A stretch of 64,000 nt of DNA from Paramyrothecium sp. XJ0827 (lineage: Eukaryota; Ascomycota; Sordariomycetes; Hypocreales; Stachybotryaceae), in the NCBI GenBank assembly GCA_020881915.1, contig JAJFPB010000004.1:248001-312000 (forward strand). Direction: 5' to 3'. A program made the position numbers and the translations under genes. Positions 46,038 to 57,672 of this stretch are shown here, piece after piece. Each line of letters opens with the position of its first letter. Position 1 is the stretch's first letter. The notes under the pieces are model-generated. The model did no database searches. It had not been told where the DNA came from and was given only the letters and a program-made list of their open reading frames with translations.

Positions 46038-47673
46038 GCTGCCTGGTCCGAAATGGGCCTGAACGAATGGACTAATGAGAAGATGGAGCCATATTTCCAG
46101 CAGATCGAAAACGCCGTTTGTCATCCAAACTCCGAGTTTAGAGGCCATGAAGGTGATCTCTCTCTTTCTCTCTTGTATTGTAAAGGTTGCCCCCAAAAGA
46201 AACGTAGCCTAAATGGCCTGAGCAGGTCCCATTGAATTGCGACAGTACCGGTAGCCATTTAAGTGGACTACATAGTAAGTCATCTAATTCTCATTTCATA
46301 ATATCTCAAGTTCATTCTTACGTTTTAGTATCGACGAAGCCGCTGCCAAACTTGGTCTGCGGCATGAAAATGATCTCAATAATCCTGTAGCACCGGCCAT
46401 GGGCTCATTGACTCTTGATACGGCTATCGATAAACATGGGAACAGAATATCAGCGCTCTCTGCATACCTAAGCAAGGCAGTAGTATCTCAAAGACGCGAC
46501 CGCCTCACTGTTTGTACCGGTGCCACTGCAACTCGCTTGGAAACCAATGCACAGACAGGGCTTGCGACGGGAGTTTATATCCAACCCTCGAAAGAGCCTT
46601 TCAAGGAATTCTTCGTAAAAGCGAGACGAGAGATCATTATCTGCTCAGGGGCCATCTGTACTCCTCAGCTTCTTCTCTTAAGTGGCATTGGGCCCAAGGA
46701 TTCTTCGGAAAAGTATGACATTCCTTTCACTGCAGAGCTACCAGTTGGTTCCACGCTGTGGGATCACTACAGCATCCCTGTCGTGCTGGAAGTCCCGCGG
46801 AAGGAAACCTTCCACATCCTACAATCTGTCTGGGGACTCTGGCATATTTTGCTTTGGCTATTCTTTGGAAAAGGCCACGTCGGTTTGACGGCCATGACGA
46901 CCACCATGTACCTGCGCTCCGACGCCATCGATAAGCGAACCATGCGCATCAAGAACTTTGATGATGAGAAGGGCATTAGCAATCTAGACGCTTCACTTCC
47001 ACAGAATGTTCCTGACATCGAAATCATGGTAATGCCCAACAGCGCTGTTGAAAGAGCCGTTGACGGCCTGACACTCATATCACTGCATCCTACTCTCGTC
47101 CAGCCACGAGGTTCGGGCCGCGTGGAGTTGGCTAGCACCAATGCTCTGGCACAACCGCGAATAATTTATCCCCTACTCAACAACGATCATGACATAGCGA
47201 CGGCGAGGTTGGCTGTTCGTTTCACCATGCGACTCGCCGAGATATTTCAACATTCTGGCTATCCGTACCCCAGCAAACTTGCCTTCGCTCCTGGCCAAGA
47301 CCCCGCTCCGCTCGAAGAGTGGGAGAAATCTTTCCCGGATGATTACCTTGTCCCAAAGTCGGTCTCATCACTAGGCTCAGACAGGCAACCAAAGAGTTGG
47401 GAAACCGTGTCTGACGAAGAGATTGACGATTATATGAGAAGGGTCAGTCACACCAGCCTACATTTCGCAGGGGCCTGTCCTATGTCCAACTACAAGAAGT
47501 TAGGGGTCGTCGATCAGTCGCTCCGTGTTCATGGATTCAGCAACCTCAGGATCGCTGACACGAGCGTGTTTCCCAAGATACCCAGCTACCATACAATGGC
47601 ACCTGTGATGGTGGTGGCAGAACGATATGCTGCCATGGTGAAGGATACGTGGAAAGAGAAGCAGTCAGGTTAG
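46038..47673 (+). pseudogene. GMC oxidoreductase relic lacking its FAD-binding N-terminus
   Basis: Three exon-like pieces share one order and strand: 46038-46152 (AAWSEMGLNEWT...YFQQIEN, typical GMC residues about 110-150), 46226-46274 (GPIELRQYR, stop, PFKWTT) and 46329-47673. The last carries the large substrate domain with GAICTPQLLLLSGIGP, the active-site HFAGACPMS and SYHTMAP. Splice sites between them are good. The TAG at 46252-46254 breaks the second piece. Nothing upstream of 46038 matches the expected GxGxxG FAD motif, so roughly the first 110 residues are gone. The 424-codon open frame at the 3' end still has both active-site histidines but could not bind FAD alone. I read it as a recent 5'-truncated pseudogene. 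Confidence 0.8.
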
Positions 47674-48086
47674 GTAGGTATTTGAGTCATAAAAAGATAA
47701 AGAAAGCGCATTTATTATAGATCTATATGGAAGGAGAGGCGCTGAGACGCCTGAGACGCTCGTCACACCTCATGCTTCTAATCTTTAGTAAAGGCTGCTT
47801 GGATGTCAAGCTAACTTGACCACGATCTAATGGTGCCATAGAAGGGATTGGAGTTGCATTAAGCCAACCGCCCGTTTGTAACGTTCTAGCAATCATCAAT
47901 TCGTCGTATGGTCGCGCCTGAACTAGGATTTCCGGGGCACTTATCCTATCGAAGAAGTTCGCACTAATCTATGAATTTGGTATTGTGACAGCACCCAAGC
48001 TTTCTCTCAGCATGAATGGCATCTTTAAAGCATAGCAATTCAGCCGGTTTAAGGCAGGGTGCCAATAGTTCGGAACTACATAGCAT
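47674..48086. other. Intergenic between convergent genes
   Basis: 3' flanks of the GMC relic and the GH105 gene. Nothing seen. Confidence 0.4.
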
Positions 48087-49285
48087 TTAACAAGTCGAAC
48101 GCTTCTCCCACTCCATGGACGCGATGATAAAGCCACCAGCACCGCGCAGGTCATTTTGTCTCAGGCCAATGCTAGCATAGTACTAAAACAAGTTAGTGAG
48201 ATATAAGGGATAAGTATGTTTGAGACTCATACCTCGAAGGTTGCATTGCTGCCCAGGCTTCCGACCATAACGGTATCTTCCCAATTGATTGTACCATTGT
48301 CGTTGTGAGTGACGAACAAATCAATCATCGCAGTATAGGCTTTCTTCGCTACGCCAGCAAAATCTGCCTTATTGAGAATACCGCGGTTGAGACCACGCAA
48401 CCAGCCAAAGGTGAACATGACACTGGCACTAGATTCGAGGTAGTTGCCCTTCACATCTTCGTAGCGCTTCTCCATAACGTTCCACCAGGCGCCCTTTTCA
48501 TCCTGTGCGACCTTCAAGCCCTCGGCTAGACCGACAAAATAACCAGTGAGCCTCTCGCGGCCGGGATGCTCCTTGGGCAGAAGGTCAATGACTTCAAGAA
48601 GAGCCATGAAGTACCAGCCCATAGCCCGACCCCACGCGAGGGGGGCCGCACCGGTGACAGGATCAGCCCAGATGGCCTTTTTGCTTTCGTCGTAGCCATG
48701 AACCAAGAGGTTGTCGTCTCGACGGGTACGCGCGTCAATGTTATCAAACTGAAGAACGATATCGTCCCACGCAGTTTGGTTATCAGGCTGAAACAAGGAG
48801 ACATATTTGGCGTAGAAGCTATCGGCCATGTAGATGCCATCTAGCCACATCTGGTTCGGGTACGCAGGGTCACGGTGCCAGAAACCTCCAGTTGGCGTCC
48901 TCGGGTGCGAGTCAAGAGTACCCTTGATGGCGTCGGCCGCCTTTTTGAACTTGTCCTCTCCAGTCTTCTCGTACCACCAAAGTACATTGTTACCGAATCG
49001 GTATGGATCAAGGGAGTGGAAAGAATGGTTGAAGCCGTCAATGGTGCCATCTTCCAGAACCACCTGATCAACCAGACCTCGGTAGAAGTTGTAGAGGGTC
49101 TCGTTGCCCGTCCAATCATATATGTTTTCAAATGACGTGTATAATGTGGCTTCGTCATAGTGGAAGTCCGCGTCGACTCCAAAACTGATTATGGAGTCAG
49201 TCATCCATTGCGCAAACGACCGTTTGGCGGACGGCAGAGCAGCCGACGTGCCTGCAAGCACTGCAAAAAGCGGGAATGACTTCAT
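48087..49285 (-). CDS. GH105 unsaturated rhamnogalacturonyl hydrolase-like, secreted (2 exons)
   Basis: Exons 49285-48233 and 48182-48087 (50-bp intron) give 382 residues. The ATG at 49285 is the first true ATG; the longer frame starts with TTG. Residues 1-16 look like a signal peptide (MKSFPLFAVLAGTSAA). Family landmarks: LYNFYRGLVDQV, GGFWHRDPAYPNQMWLDGIYMADSFYAKY with the catalytic Asp in MWLDG, WGRAMGWY, GNYLESSASVMF, and the C-terminal NATFEYYASIGLRQNDLRGAGGFIIAS that only appears after splicing. These enzymes hydrate and release unsaturated sugar left on pectin fragments by pectin or rhamnogalacturonan lyases. It complements the exopolygalacturonase at 26-28 kb, though the two genes are 20 kb apart. 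Confidence 0.93.
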
Positions 49286-52071
49286 GGCTGATGGATGTTT
49301 CAATGGCCGGCCTGATGGCTACAGAACAATGCGTCCGGTCCAACTACCTTAGGTCTCTGCCTCTTATAGGTAGATTGGGGAAGTACTCCAAATCCTTTGC
49401 AACTTGTCACCATTACTATACTAAGAATGCTAGCCTATCATAGAAAGATGTCGGACTATTGAAACAACCATTACTCCATGTCGCACTCATGGAAAATTAT
49501 AACCCGCCACCCGATCGGCAATGAACCTTGCACTGGAAAGGGTACCGTCGCATACCCTTTTGCCGAGGAGAGCAGTATGTGGGGTAATAGCCGTCGGATT
49601 TGCGACTTGGCATTTGAGTCAACGTCCACGACTTCTAGGATTATGTCCTGCATGGGCTGTCTTTTTAGCCTAAAGACGTTAAAGATGGAGAATCATGGAG
49701 ATCCTTTGAGGTGGCCCTGTCTTGAAAGCACTCAACGAGGGGCTGCACCAGAGTTGGGCTACTGACGCTTCTCACCATTGATACACGCGATGTGTCGTTG
49801 ATAAGGCGAATGCATGGTTGAAAGGCTGCAAACCACCCTTTTATTTATTCTGAAATTGCGTTGAATGGTTTTGCCCTGTCAGTATCCAGTTGCTGGGGAT
49901 CGAACTCACTATCATTAATCCTATCTTTTCTTGACGTCGTGGATAGGATTCACGCCCCCCATGTCTGCAAAGGAACTTGTGGGTCAATCGACTTCAGCCG
50001 ATGGAATAAACCGCAGTGAGGACTTTCCACCAATGAAGCGTCTCAATCAAGACCCCAGACTCGGCCACGCTAACCCGAGGCTGGGCTTCGTCGAGATTGT
50101 ATGATTCGAGGAGTCATGAGCATGTGAAGGACTTGCCAAGACCGCATCTTGACTTAGCCGATAAGCCAATGTATTCTTGACGCATATTGAGAAACTTACT
50201 GACGTATGAAGCCTCATCTCAGCTGAACGGATGTAGTGACAACACGTCCCCATATTCATGTGTTTTGTACTTCAAACTAACAAATTAGTCTAAGGTTATA
50301 GTACTCGCAACTTGAACCGCAACTCACAAATCCCTATTGATCCTAGCGATAAGTTTATCTCCGCAGTACTTCCGCAAACAAGATCGATGACCAATGATGA
50401 CTTTCTCTCCGAAGTTTGTTAGGGCCTGATCTGGATGTTAGGTTGATCTTCAATCCTGAAGTCTTTTTAAAAAAGGTTCTTGTGTTTTGCGTAGTTCGTT
50501 ATACCATGTACCGTAATAAGCTGCCATTGAATGCTTCAATCTGCAAGATGGAGGCATATGTATATCCTTTACCGACAAATCAAGAAGTTGGAATTGGTTA
50601 GTAGGCTCAAAGTCGCGCTTTTGTTCATCCCCTTTTTGCTAACCCCTGCGCCTTCTTGCCCTTTCCCGGAGTTTCATAAAGGCAACGTTGTCGCTAAGCA
50701 TTGTATAGCCGCAGCCAACCTCATCAAAGGTGTTAAGTTTGTTCGTGTGGCTTGCCATGTACGTGAAGACGAACTTGAGAAAGAACTCATCATCACCTGC
50801 AGATCTAGCATTGAAACGTCCAGCACGCCAGGCGTGAAGCCACCTCAGCCTGGAAATATGGTCGGTATGTAATTCTATTCGTTCGTTTTATTCTTGCATG
50901 GCACAATAGATGCCCACGTTAAACACCATTGTATGTGACTTTCCCAATGACCAGCTCAGTAACGGCCCGTCGACTACGCATACCACGGTGTAAGAGTTGG
51001 ACACTGAATGACAGCTTGTGCGTAGCAATTTGATGCCTAAGGTTCATCTCTACAGTGTGTTGGTGCCTTGCACCAAGGTTGCATCCTTGCGAGTCCATTG
51101 AAACGTCGCAAAAGAAGACATGCACTTTTCACAGTCGTAGCCCAAATCAATTGGCAGGCCACAACAAATATGAAGATTTGACCAAGTACCCCTTTTGTAT
51201 ATGTAAGAGCCGCCCTTCTTGGTAACAATATTCATTGAGCTGTCTTATCTTACAAAGATATTTTGGTCGTCTGACTACAAATGAACCTCGTTGGTTTGTA
51301 TTGATGGGAAATACTCGAGCCATTCTTCTCTTCTGTACTGGTCTGTTTACCCAACCTGCTCTTGCAGCTCATTAAAATCTGACCATTTCTTGACCACACA
51401 TTTATCATAACTCAAGTTTCGCCAGACAGATAGTTTAGGTTATTTTACGTAGCAAATGGCGATTTCCCCGCTCTGGAGTCTCAACGACAACTTTTAGTGG
51501 GAGGCAACTAAGAAGTCAACTTATGCTATGCTTTGCAAAGCGACGATGCATCCGTCTATTTGCCATGGCTGTTACCGGACAAGCATTTGTTGTAATTTTA
51601 GAGCTATTTGTTGAACGAAGAGAGGGAGTTGGCGGTGCTAAACTCTGCGGCTACCAGGCTACCAGTGGCTCAATGCCACTAAAGAGCGCCCATTCTCCGG
51701 GCTGTACTCGCTATTGCCATAGCTAACCACATGATAACGTTACGGTCAAAATGAGCGCAGCCTAAGCCTTTGGAGGCGAAGGGCAGCCAAGCGCTTCAAT
51801 GGAAATTATCTTATGTACCTTTGCCCAGCGCAGTACCCTCTAAAGGAAAGTCCAGCCGGAAGTCGTTGCGGAGAGTCCTCCAAAGGTAAAGCAATGTGGG
51901 CACTTGCAGCAAATTTTCAGCTATTTAAAGGCTGCGCCCATCCATCCGTGGCTGAGGTCATCATACATTGTCTTCTGGTTAGACACTGACTACGTGACGT
52001 TGCAACCGAGCGGCGCTTCCGAAACCACTCTTTCACGGCACACTGAACAATCAATCCACCACACACTCACG
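49286..52071. other. 2.8-kb intergenic region, no gene seen
   Basis: Divergent upstream region of the GH105 and amine oxidase genes. Short frames at 50531-50872 (plus) and 50919-51235 (minus, with a CCGL...CEKC cysteine pattern) are not convincing. No repeat noticed. Confidence 0.45.
51922..51929 (+). promoter_or_regulatory. TATA-like box of the amine oxidase gene
   Basis: TATTTAAA 143 bp upstream of the ATG at 52072, followed by a CA-rich leader. Confidence 0.35.
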
Positions 52072-54286
52072 ATGGCTGCATCTATTCACCCATTCGACCC
52101 TTTGACTCCCGAAGAGATTACAAAGGTAAGGAACGTCTAGGCTTTTCTACACCTAAGCTAACAGATGGGAGTCGAGTAGGCTGCAGACATTGTACGTCTG
52201 ACATTCCCAGAGCAGGGCATCAATTTTAGAGTCATCACTCTGAGAGAGCCTCCTAAGGGTGAAATGCTTCAATTCCTTGAAGTAGAGGGCACCCGAAAAT
52301 CCAACGGAACACGGCCTTCACGCCAAGCACGTGTTGAGGTGGTGACCAAGACTTCAGCCGGCAAGAATGAGCTTTCTGTGTTGCATGTCGATCTTGACCG
52401 TGGCCAAGTCATTGAGCACCAGAAGCTGGAGGGTAAACATTCTTATATTGACTCTGACTACATGAAGGAAGTCGAGGCTGCTTGCCTAGCCGATACACGT
52501 GTTCAGGAGGAGATATGCAAACTCGCACTCCCTGCCGGATCCACCGTGGTTGTTGAGCCGTGGGCATATGCGACTGATGGCCTGAACGATATGACCGAAC
52601 GCATAACAATGGTCCGCTTCGATCCTCGAATAAAAATATGTCTAGGCTGATAATGTTCGCAGTGCTGGTTCTACCTCCGTCTTCTGGATCATCCCGACGC
52701 CAATTACTACGCCTATCCGCTCAATCTCTGCGCCGAAGTTTCAGAGCTACTTCAAGTCATCCGAGTTTATTATCTTCCTGGTGCACCAAATGAGCGCATC
52801 CAAGAAAAGGGACAGCCATTTGACCACCGGAAGATCCAATCAACGGAGGCCAGCGAGTATCATCCGGATCTTCGGTCAGCCGCCCGAACTTCGACCAAGC
52901 CGTATCAAGTCGTGCAGCCAGATGGGCCATCATTCCAGATCTCTGACAATCTTGTGACTTGGGAGAAATGGAGCTTCCGTGTGGGCTTCAATTACAGGGA
53001 GGGCCTTACATTACACGATATCCGTTTCGATTCACGAAGCCTTTTCTACCGGCTCGCGCTGGGTGAGATGTTCGTACCTTATGGTGACCCACGGTCGCCG
53101 TACCCACGGAAGGCTGCCTTTGACCTTGGCAACGATGGGGCTGGAATCAATGCAAACAACCTCAAGCTTGGCTGCGATTGTCTCGGTACGTGCATCAGCG
53201 ACAAATTGGGTTGACAAGTAGAGTCATTGCACTAACATTGAGATCGCAGGCACGATCAAATACTTCGATGGCTGGCACAATACCCGAGATGGTGTACCCA
53301 TGAAATTACCCAATGTCGTCTGTTGCCACGAGCAAGACGACGGTATCTTATGGAAACATACCAACTTCCGAACGGGCCATGCAGCTGTTGCCCGCTCTCG
53401 TATCCTTGTGCTACAGACAATCATCACAGTAAGCAACTACGAATATGTCTTTGCCTTCCACTTCACCCAGGATGCGTCCATATTTTTCGAGGTTCGCGCG
53501 ACCGGCATTCTCTCCACTGTGCCGCACAACATCGATCAGAAGGAGAGAACTCCATACGGCACGGTTGTCGCGCCCGGTGTTTTGGCACCGTATCATCAGC
53601 ATCTGTTTAGTCTTCGCATCGATCCTGCGATTGGTGGCCAAAACAACACTCTGATGATCGAGGAATCGAAGGCAATGGCATTCTCTGACCCAAACGTCCA
53701 TAATCCTCACGGCGTTGGGTACATCTCTGAGCAGCGTCCCGTTGAGATGGAAGGCGGCTTTGATCTTGATTTCACCAAGAACCGGACATTCAAGTTTGTC
53801 AATGAGCGCAAGTGCAACCCCATCACTGGGACTCCCATTGGGTACAAGCTGGTCCCGCATTACTCTCAAATGCTGCTCTCGCACCCAGACTCGTACCATG
53901 CGAAGCGATCCGAGTTTGCCGAGCACGCTGTTTGGATTACACGGTACGAAGACGACGACCACTTCCCATCGGGACGGTACACAATGCAGTCTTCGGGCGG
54001 CGAAGGTATCGCGTCCAAGATTAGGCAACGAAACGAATGTGGTCAGGGTCATGCCGTTAGGGACACGGACATTGTGATATGGCATACCTTTGGCGCCACG
54101 CACAACCCGCGCATCGAGGATTGGCCAGTAATGCCCAGTGATAAGTTGGTGGTTGGTCTCAAACCAGTTAATTTCTTTGCCGGGAATCCCGGTCTGGATG
54201 TTCCCATGTCAACTCAGGACGAAAATCGAAGCGTGCTGTATCAGGAGACTCCAGAGGCTAGACCATGCCACCTATCGCGAAAATAA
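52072..54286 (+). CDS. Copper amine oxidase (TPQ type; 4 exons)
   Basis: Exons 52072-52125, 52180-52611, 52663-53185 and 53250-54286 give 681 residues, full length. All catalytic parts are visible: the Tyr that becomes topaquinone is Tyr400 in SNYEY; the catalytic base is Asp316 in AAFDLGNDGAG; copper ligands are His452 and His454 (YHQHLF) and His621 (THNPRIEDWPVMP). Spacings match yeast-type enzymes. The second intron has a weak GTCCGC donor, but the join ITM-CWFYLRLLD is exactly what the family has. The enzyme turns primary amines into aldehydes, ammonia and H2O2, with no signal peptide, and often sits in peroxisomes; the C-terminus here (SRK) is a plausible PTS1-like tripeptide. Close to an alpha/beta-hydrolase, a regulator and two permease genes. 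Confidence 0.95.
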
Positions 54287-54563
54287 GAAGTCAGCTGCAG
54301 ATAGGACAAAGGACCTTTCAGATTTTTCCTCATGCATGAGATGTTCAGGGCTTTGATGCCAATGGTCTCACTGAAAAGATCTGGATAATTAGCGGGCCAT
54401 CTGAAGGCCCTTGATCTATTGGTCCCGTCTGCCCTAGCGCTCACGTAATCTGAAGCGTGGATATTGTGAGTGGGCATCTCTTCTCTGATGGACGCATTGT
54501 ATTCTAGTTCTTACATCAACTTTTCGCCTCTATCCCTTCTCTCACCTTCCGAATAGTACAACG

Positions 54564-55532
54564 ATGCCTGAAGAATACGCACTCAAGTTTGCGCATATCC
54601 GGCTCGCCACCAAGCCTGCGTCACAAATCTGCTATAGTCTCACCCCTCCAGCATCACCAGACGTCGAGCCGGTCCTGGTTGTCTTCGTGAATGGGCTTGG
54701 CCTGCCACAAATAGGATGGACCTCGACGATCGCCATTCTCCAAGATCTCCTTGGCGACAAAGCTCCTGCCATACTCACTTATGACCGTTTTGGCCAAGGT
54801 CTAACGACGGATCGTGATCCGAATGATGCAAACGCGAAGGACCCCAGCCACGCCCACGATTGCATGAGCGCAGTTCACGATATGCATCAACTCATTCACC
54901 AGATCTTGAGCGACAAATGGAACATCCAGAACGTCTCTCAGGCCAAGCTAGTCTTTGTTGGAAACTCGATCGGGTGCTCCATTGTCCGACTCTTTGCTCA
55001 AGAGTATCCGGGTATCATGGCGGGCGCAGTGTTCCTTGATAGCACTCTTACAGACACGGATTTTGTGTCTATTTTCCCAGACCCTGACGCCGAGGACTTT
55101 GACAAAGACTCCCTACCACAAGGCGTGACGCCAGAAGATCTTCGGACTGTTCGAAAAAAGGTTGGCGCCATATTCCATCCTGATGTTGGGAACAAGGAAG
55201 GCCTGAGTCGAAGAAATCTAAAGGAACTGCTGCCCTATGCTTCCTCTCCTTCTCTTCAAGGGGCTGGAGGCCTCGGGCCTTATGTGACCGTAGTTGGGCA
55301 TGACTTTGAGACTTTTGCGGAACAGACGCACCAAGGCTTGGGCGTTTCGATCAATGTGGTGCGGAGTTACATGAACCCTTACTGGGCCACGTACAATGAA
55401 GGGCTATCCAAACTTACCGATCCAGAAAGGAGCAAAGGTCCCTTTCAAGCACCGGGTGCGGGCCACTTCATACAGGCGGACAATCCCGAGTTTGTGGCCA
55501 AAACAGTGCATGAGATGCTCCAACTTTTGTAG
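54564..55532 (+). CDS. Alpha/beta-hydrolase fold protein
   Basis: A single-exon protein of 322 residues. The oxyanion region is VVFVNGLGLPQIGW (NG instead of the usual HG). The nucleophile elbow is GNSIG (133-137, Ser135), and the catalytic His is in GAGHFIQADNPEFVA near the C-terminus. The TYDRFGQG segment after strand 4 is typical of small soluble hydrolases such as epoxide hydrolase and C-C hydrolase relatives. There is no signal peptide. It follows the amine oxidase on the same strand after 277 bp, which suggests but does not prove joint use. Substrate unknown. Confidence 0.93.
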   Translation: MPEEYALKFAHIRLATKPASQICYSLTPPASPDVEPVLVVFVNGLGLPQIGWTSTIAILQDLLGDKAPAILTYDRFGQGLTTDRDPNDANAKDPSHAHDCMSAVHDMHQLIHQILSDKWNIQNVSQAKLVFVGNSIGCSIVRLFAQEYPGIMAGAVFLDSTLTDTDFVSIFPDPDAEDFDKDSLPQGVTPEDLRTVRKKVGAIFHPDVGNKEGLSRRNLKELLPYASSPSLQGAGGLGPYVTVVGHDFETFAEQTHQGLGVSINVVRSYMNPYWATYNEGLSKLTDPERSKGPFQAPGAGHFIQADNPEFVAKTVHEMLQLL

Positions 55533-55983
55533 GCCAAGTCTTGAGAAGAGAATGCTCAATCAAATCAAGCGCCAGAACGCGTGATTCAAGTTTTTGAGGT
55601 TCTTTTTATGAGCATGTGGTGGTAAATGTGTGTTGCATCGTAGTTTCGGTCAATGAGCTCGGCGGCTCTGCAATAATAAACGCTCAAGACAGACTCTGGA
55701 CATAGCTCCAGAAGAAACCTCTGCCACTCAATGCAGAGCAATATAGTCATTATCTAGAATGTCGCTGTTGCAGTGGACTAAGTAACAAGACAAGCTACTC
55801 GATCTAGACCGCATCCTGCAACCTAAGCGACTCGTGGCATGACAATCATACCGCTCAGATCCGACTCTTCGTGCCTTGATAAATTGTTCGCAAACCGACT
55901 TGATCATTCAGAAAAGATGCGATTCGAAAATGATGGCTGAAATTGCAACTAGTTCTGCCTGGCAACCTACTAGGCGTTAAGCT
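55533..55983. other. Intergenic between convergent genes
   Basis: 3' flanks of the hydrolase and the Zn2Cys6 factor. Nothing seen. Confidence 0.4.
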
Positions 55984-57672
55984 TTAAACTGGCATCTCCG
56001 TCGTAAAATTCCCATTCAGAAGTTCCTGAAGCGTGGGCAGCTCTGACATGAGGTTGTCCAGCCAAGTCAAATCTTCCCCTTGGGCGACCGACAAATTCGG
56101 ATTTCCGGTCTGCTGTGTCACGGGGTATGTCTTCAAGATATCATCCAGACTCGCCACGGATCGTTCCTTTTGCTTTTTGTACATGTAGATAAGGAGAGAG
56201 GCCGTCTTCAAGGCTTCCTGGGTGGCGTTTGTGTTCCACTTTGCAGCGACTTCGCCGAGGCACGTCATGGCATTCTTCAGCTGGTGAGTAGACGTGGGCG
56301 TGTCGATTGCAAGTAAGATGCATAGAATCTGGAAAGGCACATTGACCACGTGATGCCACGGCGTGCCATTTGCGACCATGGCCCTTGCTGACTCAATGCT
56401 CTTTGCCATGACTTCGAGGACCTGGTCTAGCAAACCACCATTGAAGGCAAAATTCAGCGATCTTAGTCGGCGGCAGATGCAAAGCACCAGATTGCAACGA
56501 GCTAGGCTGGACGGTGGCTCGACGTGGACGCGAGATAGCACTGTTCTGAGCGTCCTCTCCAGCTCAGGACCATCAACTTCTATGTTGGGGTCGAGTATCG
56601 CCGAGTGCGGCAATAGCTCGATGATCTCTATTGTAAAGTCACCTTGACGTGGCGTTGCTAACATCATGTCCGTGTCGAGGTGGGTGACTTTGGAACGGCC
56701 CACATCAAAGGAGATCCACGTGTTTAAATGCTGAGCAACACCAAAGAGGCGTCTTCTGGTCTCTGGATGGACGTCTCCACTCGGTGTACTAAGCACGGCT
56801 TCACTCGTAGGGTCGGAATGCATCCCGGCCGCCTCCATCATATGCATCAAAGTGCAGCTGGCCATCCACGCGGCGTGGGGTGTCCCTGCTATCCTCAGAT
56901 ATATGACGCGCAGTAGCCATGCCGTAATGCTAGTTATGGAAGGACCGTCTGATAGCAGAGGTTCGAGTATGATTTTGGCTGAGGCTGCTAGGTCCACCTC
57001 AACTACTGGCGGCTGCACTTGTGAGAACACGCACCCAAGTGCGGCCACACCACATAGGACAGCATCACCTGGAGGTTCGGGAGGAGTAGGGGTTGCCCAT
57101 CTACTTTGTACATGTCGGTGGAATACAGGGCGGTCGATGAAGCCATAGCAAGGGTGAACTTTGTCAAAGTAATGGGTAGCAAGCTCTTCCAAGTCTGCTT
57201 GCGAGATCATCTCAGTTATAGGGCGAGCTCTTGGAGCAACGGACGCGTCGCGAGCCCCGAGAAACACGTTCCAGGCAAACAGATGCATTCTCGGAGCGTT
57301 GATGGGGTCGATGTCCAAGGCCAAGCTCCTGACGAACGCTGCTCCGGAATTTGCCTCTTGTGGAAGCAGGTGGTGGTGAGCATTTGGAGCTGGAGTCCCT
57401 GTCCCGCTGTGAACAGATCGACCGCTAGGCACGCTGGGTAAGGAGGGCCGGACCTCCGGCAAAGCTCGGTCATGGTCACGATCCAGTTTCTTTCGCCGTC
57501 CGGGGGTGTCTTGGTAATGGCATTCGTATTCGAAACGCACACACGCAGTACAAGGCAACGCCCCGTCGCATTTCCGCTTGAGCTCGCGACACGGCAGACA
57601 GGCTGCCTTTGTGCGCTTCCGCCTCTGTGATGCCGGCGAAGTCATGTTCAAGGGCTGGTCTTGTAGTTGCAT
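55984..57672 (-). CDS. Zn2Cys6 transcription factor with fungal-specific domain
   Basis: A single-exon protein of 562 residues from the ATG at 57672 (553 from 57645). The longer frame reaches 57801 but starts with TTG, so I do not use it. The zinc cluster C-x2-C-x6-C-x5-C-x2-C-x6-C lies at about residues 21-48 after the basic run RRKRTK. The fungal-specific middle domain follows, with FIDRPVFHRH and WMASCTLMHMMEAAGMHSD and RRRLFGVAQHLNTWISFDVGRSK. Divergent from the MFS carrier at 58178; the 505 bp between them contain the CGG array, so self-regulation and control of the carrier are a natural reading. That is inference. Confidence 0.94.
   Translation of the reverse strand: MQLQDQPLNMTSPASQRRKRTKAACLPCRELKRKCDGALPCTACVRFEYECHYQDTPGRRKKLDRDHDRALPEVRPSLPSVPSGRSVHSGTGTPAPNAHHHLLPQEANSGAAFVRSLALDIDPINAPRMHLFAWNVFLGARDASVAPRARPITEMISQADLEELATHYFDKVHPCYGFIDRPVFHRHVQSRWATPTPPEPPGDAVLCGVAALGCVFSQVQPPVVEVDLAASAKIILEPLLSDGPSITSITAWLLRVIYLRIAGTPHAAWMASCTLMHMMEAAGMHSDPTSEAVLSTPSGDVHPETRRRLFGVAQHLNTWISFDVGRSKVTHLDTDMMLATPRQGDFTIEIIELLPHSAILDPNIEVDGPELERTLRTVLSRVHVEPPSSLARCNLVLCICRRLRSLNFAFNGGLLDQVLEVMAKSIESARAMVANGTPWHHVVNVPFQILCILLAIDTPTSTHQLKNAMTCLGEVAAKWNTNATQEALKTASLLIYMYKKQKERSVASLDDILKTYPVTQQTGNPNLSVAQGEDLTWLDNLMSELPTLQELLNGNFTTEMPV

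Noticed and set aside
49880..49915. tRNA-like B-box (GAGTTCGATCC on the minus strand)
   Set aside because: The T-stem does not pair and there is no acceptor stem or A-box at the right distance.
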